A DNA stretch of 64,000 bases from contig JAUNRC010000003.1 in NCBI GenBank assembly GCA_030535875.1, positions 1 through 64,000 of the forward strand, in the 5' to 3' direction. The first letter of the stretch is position 1. Each line of letters starts with the position of its first letter. The notes under the pieces are model-generated. The model saw only the letters and a list, made by a program, of their open reading frames with translations, was not told where the DNA came from and did no database searches. Below are positions 24,507-32,617 of this stretch, in pieces. Origin of the DNA: Akkermansia sp. (GTDB lineage Bacteria > Verrucomicrobiota > Verrucomicrobiia > Verrucomicrobiales > Akkermansiaceae). The translations under genes and the position numbers were made by a program.

Positions 24507-26393
24507 ATGCCGATTTGTCCCCGCTGCAATTCCACCATCCATTCGGGCGCTGAAGAACAGTGCCCGGCCTGCGGCTATGGAATGGAACGGGCGGATGCTT
24601 TGTTCGGGGTTAACGATGTGGAGTTTACGCGTGTGGTGGACGATGCCGGGGCGCTCACTCATAAGGAGCGCATGGAACTTCTGCGCAGTTTGGCTGATAT
24701 GGAGCGCCACGTTCCTCCCGTGGCACTTTGCATCTATATTACCGACCACGGGCAGTTGCAGGAGTTCCGTCCGCATGCGCATTGGATTCTCAATCATGCG
24801 CGCATCCACCACCCTTCGTTCGGTAAGCGTGAACAGATGAAGGCTATTGAAGATGCCGTTCTTACCGAGCGGCGCCCCGGTGAGGGGCGTCCTCAGGTCG
24901 AAGAAGAGGAGCCCGGCCGGGTGGTTCGAATGTGGCGCGACTTCTGTAATTGGTGCCGTGATCTCTGTCTGCCCACTCCGCCGCCTGTTCGGCAGGACTG
25001 GATATTGATGTTGGTGGTAGATGTGCAACTGGAGACAGCCTGTTTCTCCTGGGGCTACATGCTCGACCCTTACATTAACGTTGATAAAATCAATTCCTGT
25101 ATTCTAAAGGCTCGCCTGCAGTTCCGAGAGCGAGAAATGGTGACGGCCCTGCGCATGGTGATGTTTGAAGCCGTGACCATGCTGGCGAAGGCCTCTCGCA
25201 AGGTTAACAGGGGCTTGCGTCAGGCACAGCGCCGAGGGATGAGTGTGCTGCCTTGGTTGCTCGCCGGTACGGCGTTGATGGCCGGTGAGGGTATGGCACA
25301 GGAGGCTCCCGCTGCGCCCGAAGCCGCTCCGGCAGCCGTAGCTCCCGCGGCCGAGGCTCCGGCCGAGTCCGCTCCCGCACAGCAGCCTGCACCACCGCCG
25401 CCGCCGGTGAAACCCGGTGTGGCAGCCTCGTATTCGGCAGATCCTCAGTGGTCGTCGGTTGATTATGTTCACTTGATGTCAGGCCGTTTGCCGGATGGGT
25501 TTAATCAGTTGATGCCGGGTGGTAAGCAAAGGGAGCTTCGAGCACCTGAGCCGCAGCGCCGTCGTGAGCGGCCTGCTCGCCGCCGGAGAGCAACTGCTGC
25601 CGAGCCGGTCGGGGAGGAGAGTGATGTGAAGGTGCCGGGGCGCTATTGCAAGCATTATCTGGACTCTCGCGGTGAGGTGGTGATAGACCCTCAGATGTTG
25701 CTCAGCGAGCCGGGGCGGCAGGATGTGTCGCATGTGCTGCGTGAGCTCAATGCCCGCTCGAAGTTCCATATCTACGTTTCGGTTTTTTTGGAAGGTCAGG
25801 AGGTCCCCCGTGAGTTGGATGCCACAAACCTCGTCACACACACGCAAGTGGCGCGTCCCGGGCAGTACGCCGTTATGTTGCAGTACTCGGTCGGTCATCC
25901 GGCCGGGGTGGAGCTGGGGTACAGGGAGATTAAGCCGAGTGATGAGCAGGTGCGCGAGTGGTTGCTCTCTGTTCGTCGTAGTGTGAATGCCGCCGGTGGC
26001 GGTGTGGAGGGTTTGCTGGCGGGTATTTATCGCCTGCATAGCCTTATTGAGCCGATTTCTTCGAGTTTCGTTCCGCTTACTCCCGAGGTGGACGGCGTGC
26101 AGCTTATTGAGTTGCCGCTCAAGCAGGAAGAGGAGGTGGAAGAAATCAGTTATAAGAAGCAGGTTGAAATGTGGGTGAAAGCGGGCGGAGCCACTCCGTA
26201 TGTCATCGCACTGGTTGTGCTGGCGGGGATTGTCAGCCTGTTTTGGTGGCTTATCTACTGGCACCTGCACTGCGGCCGCCTGTTTTCATCGGAGCCGGAT
26301 TGTCGTTTGGGCTCTCGCTATGGGGCGGGTGTGTCGCGCTATGTGAGGTACTTGGAGGGCAAGGAGGCCGGTAAGGAAAAGCAGCTCTTCTGA
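24507..26393 (+). CDS. Zinc-ribbon membrane protein with two TPM-like domains
   Basis: 628 residues. Residues 4-22 form a CPRC...CPAC zinc ribbon. Residues about 35-220 (VDDAGALTHKERMELLRSLADME) match the opening of TPM (TLP18.3/Psb32/MOLO-1) domains. A hydrophobic helix near 247-263 and an Ala/Pro-rich linker (APAAEAPAES) follow, then a basic stretch. A second domain (about 375-560; LDSRGEVVIDPQMLLSEPGR) appears to be a diverged TPM-like copy, and a transmembrane helix lies near 573-595 before a short tail. TPM domains occur in membrane-anchored proteins and some have phosphatase activity, but the function here is unknown. It is convergent with uvrB, 5 bp between stops. Confidence 0.75.
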   Translation: MPICPRCNSTIHSGAEEQCPACGYGMERADALFGVNDVEFTRVVDDAGALTHKERMELLRSLADMERHVPPVALCIYITDHGQLQEFRPHAHWILNHARIHHPSFGKREQMKAIEDAVLTERRPGEGRPQVEEEEPGRVVRMWRDFCNWCRDLCLPTPPPVRQDWILMLVVDVQLETACFSWGYMLDPYINVDKINSCILKARLQFREREMVTALRMVMFEAVTMLAKASRKVNRGLRQAQRRGMSVLPWLLAGTALMAGEGMAQEAPAAPEAAPAAVAPAAEAPAESAPAQQPAPPPPPVKPGVAASYSADPQWSSVDYVHLMSGRLPDGFNQLMPGGKQRELRAPEPQRRRERPARRRRATAAEPVGEESDVKVPGRYCKHYLDSRGEVVIDPQMLLSEPGRQDVSHVLRELNARSKFHIYVSVFLEGQEVPRELDATNLVTHTQVARPGQYAVMLQYSVGHPAGVELGYREIKPSDEQVREWLLSVRRSVNAAGGGVEGLLAGIYRLHSLIEPISSSFVPLTPEVDGVQLIELPLKQEEEVEEISYKKQVEMWVKAGGATPYVIALVVLAGIVSLFWWLIYWHLHCGRLFSSEPDCRLGSRYGAGVSRYVRYLEGKEAGKEKQLF

Positions 26394-26398
26394 GCAGT

Positions 26399-28567
26399 TC
26401 AGCGCTGTCGCAGCAGATTGATTTTGTCCCTCAGGACGGCGGCAAGCTCGAAGTCGAGTCGGGCGGCGGCCTCTTTCATTTCTTTTTCGAGGCGGTTGAT
26501 GGTGTCGCTTACCTGCTCATCGTCTTCTGCTGCCATGAGGATGGGTTCGTCTTCTTCGTCATCAGGCGTATAGAGGCGCAGGGTGCTTTGGTCGGCACGG
26601 GCAACGGTGTGGGGGATGATGTTGTGCTCTTCGTTATATGCCTGTTGGATGGCGCGGCGGCGGTCACTTTCTTCCACGAGCCGACGAATGGAGTCGGTAA
26701 CGACATCACAAAAGAGTACGCACTCACCGTGTATGTGACGTGCAGCACGTCCGGCGGTCTGAACAAGGCTGGTCTCGTTGCGCAGAAAGCCTTCTTTGTC
26801 GGCATCGAGTATGCAGACGAGTGAGACTTCCGGCAGGTCGAGCCCTTCGCGCAGCAGGTTGATTCCTACCAGAATATCCACGCTGCCGTTGCGCAGTTTA
26901 CGCAGGATTTCCACGCGTTCGATGGCATCGACATCCGCATGGATATATTCCACCTGCAGGCCGATGTTGCGGAGGTAGTCGGTGAGGTCTTCGGCGGTGC
27001 GCTTGGTGAGGGTCGTGACCAGTACTCGCTCACGCACGCTCACGCGGGCATGGCAAAGCTCGATTGTCTTGTCAATTTGACCGTCGAGGGGGAGGAGGGT
27101 GATTTTCGGCTCCAGCAGGCCGGTGGGACGGATAAGTTGCTCGACGATGAGCGGTTGTCCTAGTCGGCGGGGATTGAACTGCTCTGTGGGGACGGAGGAG
27201 GGATGGGGTGGTACGCGTAGCTCCTCGAGGCGGTGGAAGAAGACACCGCGGAAGTTATCGGGAGCGTGGGTGATGGCCTGACTGGCTTTTTCGCTGCGGG
27301 CGTGGGTGTTGCCCCGCTTTGCTTTGAGCACGGGTATGTAGTTGTTGTTGCCGGGCACGCAGTTGACGTATTCAAAAGGCCCGGGGGTAGCGCTGACGTA
27401 GACGAGTTGAGCTTGTCGGGCCATGAACTCGTCGAAACGCAGAGGTCGGTTGTCGAGCGCGGAGGGCAGTCGGAAGCCGTGGTCGATGAGCACTTGTTTG
27501 CGGGAGCGGTCGCCCTCGTACATACCTCCGATCTGAGGGACGGTGGCGTGCGACTCGTCGATGATGGTGAGGTGGTCGGCCGGGAAGTAGTCCTGAAGGG
27601 TGGAGGGGGTAGAGCCGGGAGCTCTGCCGGCGAGGTGGCGCGAGTAGTTCTCGATGCCCTTGCAGAAGCCGATTTCGTTGATGAGCTCGAGGTCGTAGTC
27701 GGTGCGCATTTTAAGGCGCTGGGCTTCGATGAGTTTGTTCTGTTTTTCAAACCATGCGACTCGCTCGGCCAGTTCTTTGCGAATGGAGAGGATGGCCGGG
27801 TGGCGTTTTTCGGGTGACGAGACGTACTGCTTGACGGGGAAGAAGAGGTAGCTGCTCATTTTTTCGCGTGAGCGGCCGGTGGCGGCATCGATGAGGGTGA
27901 TGGCATCTATCTCATCTCCGAAGAACTCCACGCGGATGGCCTCGCCGTCACTTTGCGCCGGGTAGATTTCCACCACATCACCGCGCACGCGGAAGGTGCC
28001 GCGGCGGAAGTCGAAGTCGCTGCGCTCGAAAAGAAGTTCCGTCAGGCAGGCCAGCATGGCATCGCGGTCCAGCTCCTGTCCCGTGCGGATGGAAAGGGTG
28101 AGTTCTCGGTAATCTTCCGGCGAGCCCAAGCCGTAAATGCAGCTTACGCTCGCTACGACAATGACATCGCGGCGCAGCAGCAGGGAACGCATGGCGTTGA
28201 GACACAGGCGGTCAATCTCCTCGTTAATGGCGCTGTCTTTCTCGATGTAAGTGTCGGTGCTGGCGATGTAAGCCTCGGGCTGGTAGTAGTCGAAGTATGA
28301 GACGAAGTACTCTACGGCATTGTGCGGGAAGAAACTCTTGAGCTCGGAGTAGAGCTGCGCGGCCAGAGTTTTGTTGTGCGAGAGCACCAGCACGGGGCGG
28401 TCCTGTGCAGCGATGATGTTGGCCATGGTGAAGGTCTTGCCGCTGCCGGTTACGCCGAGGAGGCACTGGTGCTTGTTGCCGGCTTGCAGAGATTTGAGGA
28501 GCTTGCCGATGGCCTGTTCCTGATCGCCCGAAGGCTTGTAATCTGTCACCAGTTGAAAGACGGACAT
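26399..28567 (-). CDS. uvrB: Excinuclease ABC subunit B
   Basis: 722 residues. UvrB is the damage-verifying helicase-like subunit of nucleotide excision repair. Walker A GVTGSGKTF at 38-46, beta-hairpin region around YFDYYQPEAY (91-100), DESH at 337-340, YVSATPG at 390-396, RPTGLLEP at 480-487, the helicase block GINLLREGLDLPE...QTAGRAAR, and a C-terminal UVR domain (MKEAAARLDFELAAVLRD) that contacts UvrC. The protein exceeds the common 660-680 residues because of about 67 extra residues between SATPG and RPTGLL (genomic about 27158-27379). Its promoter gives a 15-nt leader without a Shine-Dalgarno sequence. Confidence 0.97.
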   Translation of the reverse strand: MSVFQLVTDYKPSGDQEQAIGKLLKSLQAGNKHQCLLGVTGSGKTFTMANIIAAQDRPVLVLSHNKTLAAQLYSELKSFFPHNAVEYFVSYFDYYQPEAYIASTDTYIEKDSAINEEIDRLCLNAMRSLLLRRDVIVVASVSCIYGLGSPEDYRELTLSIRTGQELDRDAMLACLTELLFERSDFDFRRGTFRVRGDVVEIYPAQSDGEAIRVEFFGDEIDAITLIDAATGRSREKMSSYLFFPVKQYVSSPEKRHPAILSIRKELAERVAWFEKQNKLIEAQRLKMRTDYDLELINEIGFCKGIENYSRHLAGRAPGSTPSTLQDYFPADHLTIIDESHATVPQIGGMYEGDRSRKQVLIDHGFRLPSALDNRPLRFDEFMARQAQLVYVSATPGPFEYVNCVPGNNNYIPVLKAKRGNTHARSEKASQAITHAPDNFRGVFFHRLEELRVPPHPSSVPTEQFNPRRLGQPLIVEQLIRPTGLLEPKITLLPLDGQIDKTIELCHARVSVRERVLVTTLTKRTAEDLTDYLRNIGLQVEYIHADVDAIERVEILRKLRNGSVDILVGINLLREGLDLPEVSLVCILDADKEGFLRNETSLVQTAGRAARHIHGECVLFCDVVTDSIRRLVEESDRRRAIQQAYNEEHNIIPHTVARADQSTLRLYTPDDEEDEPILMAAEDDEQVSDTINRLEKEMKEAAARLDFELAAVLRDKINLLRQR

Positions 28568-28588
28568 GTTGTGCCGGAGTTCAGGCGC

Positions 28589-28617
28589 ATTGTACCTTTT
28601 CTTCGGAACAGGTGCAA
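28589..28617 (-). promoter_or_regulatory. Promoter of uvrB
   Basis: TTGCAC (28612-28617), 17 bp, TACAAT (28589-28594). Predicted leader about 15 nt. No LexA-type palindrome is evident. Confidence 0.68.
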
Positions 28618-28683
28618 GTGTTTTCTCTTATAAGCGCAGGATGACTGTTTGCTGCGGCAATTTGTTGCAGTCGGGATAGATGC

Positions 28684-28713
28684 TTGACAATCGGCGGGTT
28701 TTGGGGCTATGAT
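28684..28713 (+). promoter_or_regulatory. Promoter of the small membrane protein gene
   Basis: TTGACA (28684-28689), 18 bp, TATGAT (28708-28713). The predicted start near 28720 leaves about 7 nt before the ATG at 28727. Confidence 0.7.
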
Positions 28714-28726
28714 AGTCGTGTAGCTT

Positions 28727-29104
28727 ATGTACATACCAACGCAAGAGGAGAGGTATAGTAAGGTGGCCGGCTTCACGCTGTTTCTGTGCGTGCTGGTTCC
28801 CAGTGGCATTGTGGCTTGGTTGTACGGGAATGAGTTGGATTTGTTGGCATGTGCCTTTGCCTTTCTGGAGCCGCCTGCCTTTGTGCTGAAGGCGAGTGGC
28901 TGCGGAAGTTCGGTGGCCTTTATTCTGTCGGCTTTGCTGCAGGCTGTTCTGTTCTTTTGGGTGAGTCGCAGTCGTCGATTAACTCCGCGCGGTAAGCTGA
29001 CGATAGCTGTGACTTGGGGTATGTTGTTTGCGTTGTTATTGCGCGTGCTGATTGCCTGGCAGTTCTGGGTGGCTGCCGGAGGTGGTCAGGCTCCTGTTCA
29101 ATAA
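28727..29104 (+). CDS. Small membrane protein of unknown function
   Basis: 125 residues with three or four hydrophobic segments: about 14-33 (VAGFTLFLCVLVPSGIVAWL), 35-55, 62-82 (VAFILSALLQAVLFFWVS) and 95-118. The N-terminus is short and polar, and a basic cytoplasmic loop (RSRRLTPRGK) lies before the last helix. No family is recognised. It has a strong promoter and is divergent from uvrB. Its last 7 nt overlap the 3' end of the ribbon-helix-helix gene on the opposite strand. Confidence 0.7.
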   Translation: MYIPTQEERYSKVAGFTLFLCVLVPSGIVAWLYGNELDLLACAFAFLEPPAFVLKASGCGSSVAFILSALLQAVLFFWVSRSRRLTPRGKLTIAVTWGMLFALLLRVLIAWQFWVAAGGGQAPVQ

Positions 29105-29241
29105 CCGCTGCGGTTCAGGTAGAAATGCAGGGCTAATTTGAGCACGGAGGTGCGGTCGATGTTGCGGGCTTTGGCGAATTGCTCTAAGCGAGCGAACAGT
29201 TCGTTGCGACAACGGAACGTTATCATGTGTAGTGCGTTCAT
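29098..29241 (-). CDS. 47-residue ribbon-helix-helix protein
   Basis: A short frame encodes MNALHMITFRC, then RNELFARLEQFAKARN, then DRTSVLKLALHFYLNRSGY. The pattern of one beta strand and two helices with a turn at NIDRTS is that of CopG/Arc-type ribbon-helix-helix DNA-binding proteins, which act as dimeric repressors or antitoxins. No toxin gene adjoins it; the upstream gene on the same strand is a Ser/Thr kinase 63 bp away. A promoter with predicted +1 at the ATG itself supports expression. Fold assignment is from sequence pattern only. Confidence 0.7.
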   Translation of the reverse strand: MNALHMITFRCRNELFARLEQFAKARNIDRTSVLKLALHFYLNRSGY

Positions 29242-29247
29242 GCGGTT

Positions 29248-29276
29248 ATGATGCCGCTTTTGCCGCGTTTTTGCAA
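29248..29276 (-). promoter_or_regulatory. Candidate leaderless promoter of the RHH gene
   Basis: TTGCAA (29271-29276), 17 bp, CATCAT (29248-29253, 4 of 6 consensus). Predicted +1 is the A of the ATG at 29241. Confidence 0.45.
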
Positions 29277-29304
29277 GCCATGTTGGGCGTATGCCTTGTA
29301 ATAG

Positions 29305-30333
29305 TTATCGGGCGCGCAGGTCGTGAATCCATTCCCTGACGCTCTGGTAACGCCCTTCAATGTTGGGGTTGAGTGCCTTGTCGATGCTGGCCAGAAGTTG
29401 GGGATGGTAGATGGCGGTGAGCTTGGGGATGGAGGCAAGAGGGTCGAGCGTGTCGTAGAGCATACGTTGGCGACCGGCTGCCGGGGTGTTGCCCGTGAGC
29501 AGGTAATAAAGCGTGGCTCCGAAGGCGTACAGGTCCGTCCACGGACCGAGCTGGGAGGTGTTTTCGCCTTGTTCGGGCGGGCTGTAGCCCTGAGATTCGA
29601 CAACGGCGGTCGAGGCGTCGGCATTGCGCTCGCGGGCGGCTCCCATATCGATGAGAACCGGGCGGCCGTCTCGCGTGACGAGGATGTTGTCGGGCTTAAT
29701 GTCGAGGTGGAGTATGTTGCGGGAGTGGAGGTAGTCGAGAGCATCGAGCACACGCACCATCATGGAGTAGAGGTCGTCCTGCGGGATGTGGTTGAGGTGT
29801 TTCTTGTAGTCGTAGATGACATCGGCCAGGCACTTGCCGTCGATGTACTCCGTGACATAATAGGCTGTTTGGTGCGCCTCAAAGAAGGAGTAGATTTTGA
29901 CGATGTTGGGGTGGTCGAGAGTGGCCAGCAGTCGTACTTCGCGCAGGAAGTTGCTCATGGCCCAGTCGCAGCTCTCTTGCTCGACGTGTGATTGGCGTAC
30001 GACATCGAGGGTGCGGTTGCGGCGTTTGCAGAGGGAGTGGGGAAAGTTCTCTTTAATGACGACTTTGCGGTTCAGCAGTTCGTCGGAGGCGAGGTAGGTC
30101 ACGCCGAAACCGCCTTCGCCTATACATTTTATGAGGCGATAGCCGTTAATCATGTAGTTCTCGGGCAGTTCCTTGGGGGCGGGACAAAGGTCGTCGAACT
30201 CATCTGTCACGCTTTGTGCCCCGGCTGCAGCTCGATCGAGAATATTCTGCATGAAGGAGATGTTTGATTGCTCCTTTGCCGCCGGAATGGGAGGGGGAGC
30301 CGGTACGGGGAAAATGGGCGTGGAGTCCGTCAT
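29305..30333 (-). CDS. Serine/threonine protein kinase (PknB-like, soluble)
   Basis: 342 residues. A Pro-rich N-terminal 60 residues precede a Hanks-type kinase domain: Gly loop IGEGGFGVTY (71-80), VVIKE lysine K94, catalytic loop HLDIKPDN (209-216), DMG (229-231) in place of DFG, SPPEQ (251-255) for APE, and TDLYAFGATLYYLLTG. It lacks a transmembrane helix and a sensor domain and ends soon after the C-lobe, so it is probably cytosolic. HRD is changed to HLD, as in some non-RD bacterial kinases; catalytic Asp and Asn are present, so activity is expected. The start at 30333 is chosen because the frame upstream overlaps the preceding gene. It lies 29 bp after the AMP-ligase gene and is likely cotranscribed. 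Confidence 0.88.
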   Translation of the reverse strand: MTDSTPIFPVPAPPPIPAAKEQSNISFMQNILDRAAAGAQSVTDEFDDLCPAPKELPENYMINGYRLIKCIGEGGFGVTYLASDELLNRKVVIKENFPHSLCKRRNRTLDVVRQSHVEQESCDWAMSNFLREVRLLATLDHPNIVKIYSFFEAHQTAYYVTEYIDGKCLADVIYDYKKHLNHIPQDDLYSMMVRVLDALDYLHSRNILHLDIKPDNILVTRDGRPVLIDMGAARERNADASTAVVESQGYSPPEQGENTSQLGPWTDLYAFGATLYYLLTGNTPAAGRQRMLYDTLDPLASIPKLTAIYHPQLLASIDKALNPNIEGRYQSVREWIHDLRAR

Positions 30334-30362
30334 GGTTGGGAGAGTGAGTGTCGGTAGGTGGT

Positions 30363-32546
30363 TCAGACGGGAATGATGCCGAGTTGATTGCACACTCCCC
30401 GGTAGCAGAGCGGGTAGTTCAGTCTGCCGTTGGAGAGTACGGGAATGGTTTTGACGGGGAGAATGCGGTCGGGAGCCCAACTGGCGGGATAGCGGGCATT
30501 GAGCAGGCCGTAGCGGGCTGTGATGAGGTCTTGCGGTACTACGGTCTTGTGAAGGGTGGAGAGCAGGACCAGTATGTCGCCTTGCCCTCTGGGATTGGGT
30601 ACGCCTACAATAGCCAGTCGCCGTATGCCGTCAGCAGGATTGGCTCCCAGTACGCGGTAGAGGGCTTCTTCCGCAGCTTCGTGCGGAACGAGATTATCGC
30701 CTACTTTGCTGAAGCGGGCTTTTCGTCCGCAGATTGTGAGCAGGCCGTCGGGGTCGAGCTTGCCGATGTCGCCGGTGCAGAACCACTTGCCGCGCATGCA
30801 GGTGGTGGCTTCGGGGCGATCTTTGAGGTAGGCTTGCAGGGTGGCGGAACCTTTGAGCCAGATGAGGCCGAGGCTGTTGGCCGGTTGTGTGACCTCCGGG
30901 CGGTTGATATCGGTTATTCGTATGGCTGTTCCGGGTAGTGGCTGTCCGCAGGAGCCGATGTGCCCTGCCGGGATGATGTGCGAAGTTCCCGGCGCCGGTG
31001 ACGGCATGGGTGCACAGATGGCGATGGGTGCGGCATTCTCACCCATGGTGTAGCACTCCATGAGGTTGAGGCTGTACTTGGCTGCCGCGAGGTGAGCAAG
31101 GTCGATGGGGAGCTTTTCGCCGGCGATGAGGTAGTAGCGCAGCGAGGTAAAGTGGTCGGGGGTGCCGGCGTTGAGCAGAGAGTAGGTCTGAGCCGGGGTG
31201 AAGGCGGTGAGCACCGTGCCGTAGTTGTGGATGAGTTCGCAGAGACGGCGCGGGGTGGTGGTGTCGGGATAGGTGACGATGTCCATCCCGCTGAGCAGCG
31301 GCAGGAGTAGGCCGCAGAGCAGGCCGATAGGATGGCTGAGCGGGAATGCCGAGAGGCAGCGCTGACCGGGTTTGAGGGGCAGACGGCTGTTCATTTGCAC
31401 GGCGGCACTCAGTAGCATGCGATGGCTCATCGGTACTCCTTTGGCTATGCCGCCGGTGGCACCGGTGAAGAGGAGGGCTGCCTCGTCATCGGGCTGAACC
31501 TGCTCCTGCTGCAATCGTCGAGTGAGCAGTTCGGTCTTGCCGAGCCGTATGACGACATCGCGGAGCCTGACGCTGCCATTACCCACGTCTGCCAGATGTT
31601 TGTCGATGTAGATGAGGTCGCGCTGGTGGGGCCAGTTAAATTGTCGGAGTTTGTGGGTGAAGCGGACTTCGGTGATGAAGCGGTTGACCCCCGATTGCTC
31701 CACCTGATAGCGGAAGTTTTCGGGCTCGGCGTTGTAGTTGAAATTGACCGGGGTTATGCCGCTGAGCAGGCATGCCAGGTTGGCAATGGCGGAAAGTTTG
31801 CCGGGGGGCAGGATGATGCCCAGCCGCTTGTTGGTGATATTTTTGTGCAGAGTCTCGCTGAAGATGAGCGCATAACTGAGCAGTCGCCGGTAGCTGAGCT
31901 GGCTGTCATCCACGCCATCGATTATCATGGCATCGGGGTGGGCGATGAGGCTTTGTACCAGAGCTTGTGTGAGGCTTTGCTCCGTGAGATAGGGGTGGTT
32001 GTTGAGCTGCTCGGCTGCGGCTTCCATCCACGCATTGCGTATCTTGGTGCTCAGGGTCGGACCGGGTTTGATTTCCGGTGCGAAGGTGATGTGAAGTTTG
32101 TCGTATGGCCCCGATGTGACAATGCCGCCGATGAGCTTGTCATTGTACATGCCAACATAGACCGGAAGCGCTGAGAGCCTGCTGCCGTCTGCAAAGCTCA
32201 GCAGGCGGGCCGGAACGTCGGTCAGGGCGGCAGCCTGTTGACCGGGGTGCCCGCAGAGCAGGACAACGTGACGTCCTTGCACCAGACGATCCCGAACCAA
32301 TTGAATGATATCTTCGTTGCCGGAGCGATCAATAGCGCACAGGAACCCGGTGGCTCGTGATTGCGAGAGGTACATGACGACTTCCGGGTCGGGGCGCAGG
32401 GTGTTCTCCACCATCCAAACGACGCGGTCACGCCCGCCCAGCGCTTCTTCAAGCGCTCGCAGTGCAGTCAGGTCTACCCGATTGGGTACGACCAACGTGG
32501 GGCTTGCGGGTATGTTGCCGCTGCCCTCTATGGTGGGGGTAATCAT
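30363..32546 (-). CDS. Aas-like protein: degenerate acyltransferase plus AMP-dependent acyl ligase
   Basis: 727 residues. Residues about 10-190 resemble a PlsC/LPLAT acyltransferase, but the NHxxxxD motif reads PNRVDLTAL, without the catalytic His. Residues about 215-720 form an adenylate-forming ligase: P-loop LLFTGATGGIAKGVPMSH, YTMGENAAPIA, WFCTGDIGKLDPDG and the CGRKARFSKVGDNLVP hinge region. The order matches Aas (acyl-ACP synthetase/2-acyl-GPE acyltransferase), which recycles lysophospholipids at the inner membrane. Loss of the His suggests the N-domain may be inactive, leaving an acyl activation role (inference). A promoter 14 bp upstream gives a leader of about 7 nt containing AGAGGA. 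Confidence 0.78.
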   Translation of the reverse strand: MITPTIEGSGNIPASPTLVVPNRVDLTALRALEEALGGRDRVVWMVENTLRPDPEVVMYLSQSRATGFLCAIDRSGNEDIIQLVRDRLVQGRHVVLLCGHPGQQAAALTDVPARLLSFADGSRLSALPVYVGMYNDKLIGGIVTSGPYDKLHITFAPEIKPGPTLSTKIRNAWMEAAAEQLNNHPYLTEQSLTQALVQSLIAHPDAMIIDGVDDSQLSYRRLLSYALIFSETLHKNITNKRLGIILPPGKLSAIANLACLLSGITPVNFNYNAEPENFRYQVEQSGVNRFITEVRFTHKLRQFNWPHQRDLIYIDKHLADVGNGSVRLRDVVIRLGKTELLTRRLQQEQVQPDDEAALLFTGATGGIAKGVPMSHRMLLSAAVQMNSRLPLKPGQRCLSAFPLSHPIGLLCGLLLPLLSGMDIVTYPDTTTPRRLCELIHNYGTVLTAFTPAQTYSLLNAGTPDHFTSLRYYLIAGEKLPIDLAHLAAAKYSLNLMECYTMGENAAPIAICAPMPSPAPGTSHIIPAGHIGSCGQPLPGTAIRITDINRPEVTQPANSLGLIWLKGSATLQAYLKDRPEATTCMRGKWFCTGDIGKLDPDGLLTICGRKARFSKVGDNLVPHEAAEEALYRVLGANPADGIRRLAIVGVPNPRGQGDILVLLSTLHKTVVPQDLITARYGLLNARYPASWAPDRILPVKTIPVLSNGRLNYPLCYRGVCNQLGIIPV

Positions 32547-32559
32547 ATCCTCTGCGGCG

Positions 32560-32588
32560 AGTGTAGCACATTATGGACTTGCATGCAA
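32560..32588 (-). promoter_or_regulatory. Promoter of the Aas-like gene
   Basis: TTGCAT (32583-32588), 17 bp, TACACT (32560-32565). The predicted start near 32553 is 7 nt before the ATG at 32546. Confidence 0.65.
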
Positions 32589-32617
32589 CACCTGAATGTT
32601 GCTGCATGGTGCAGTGA

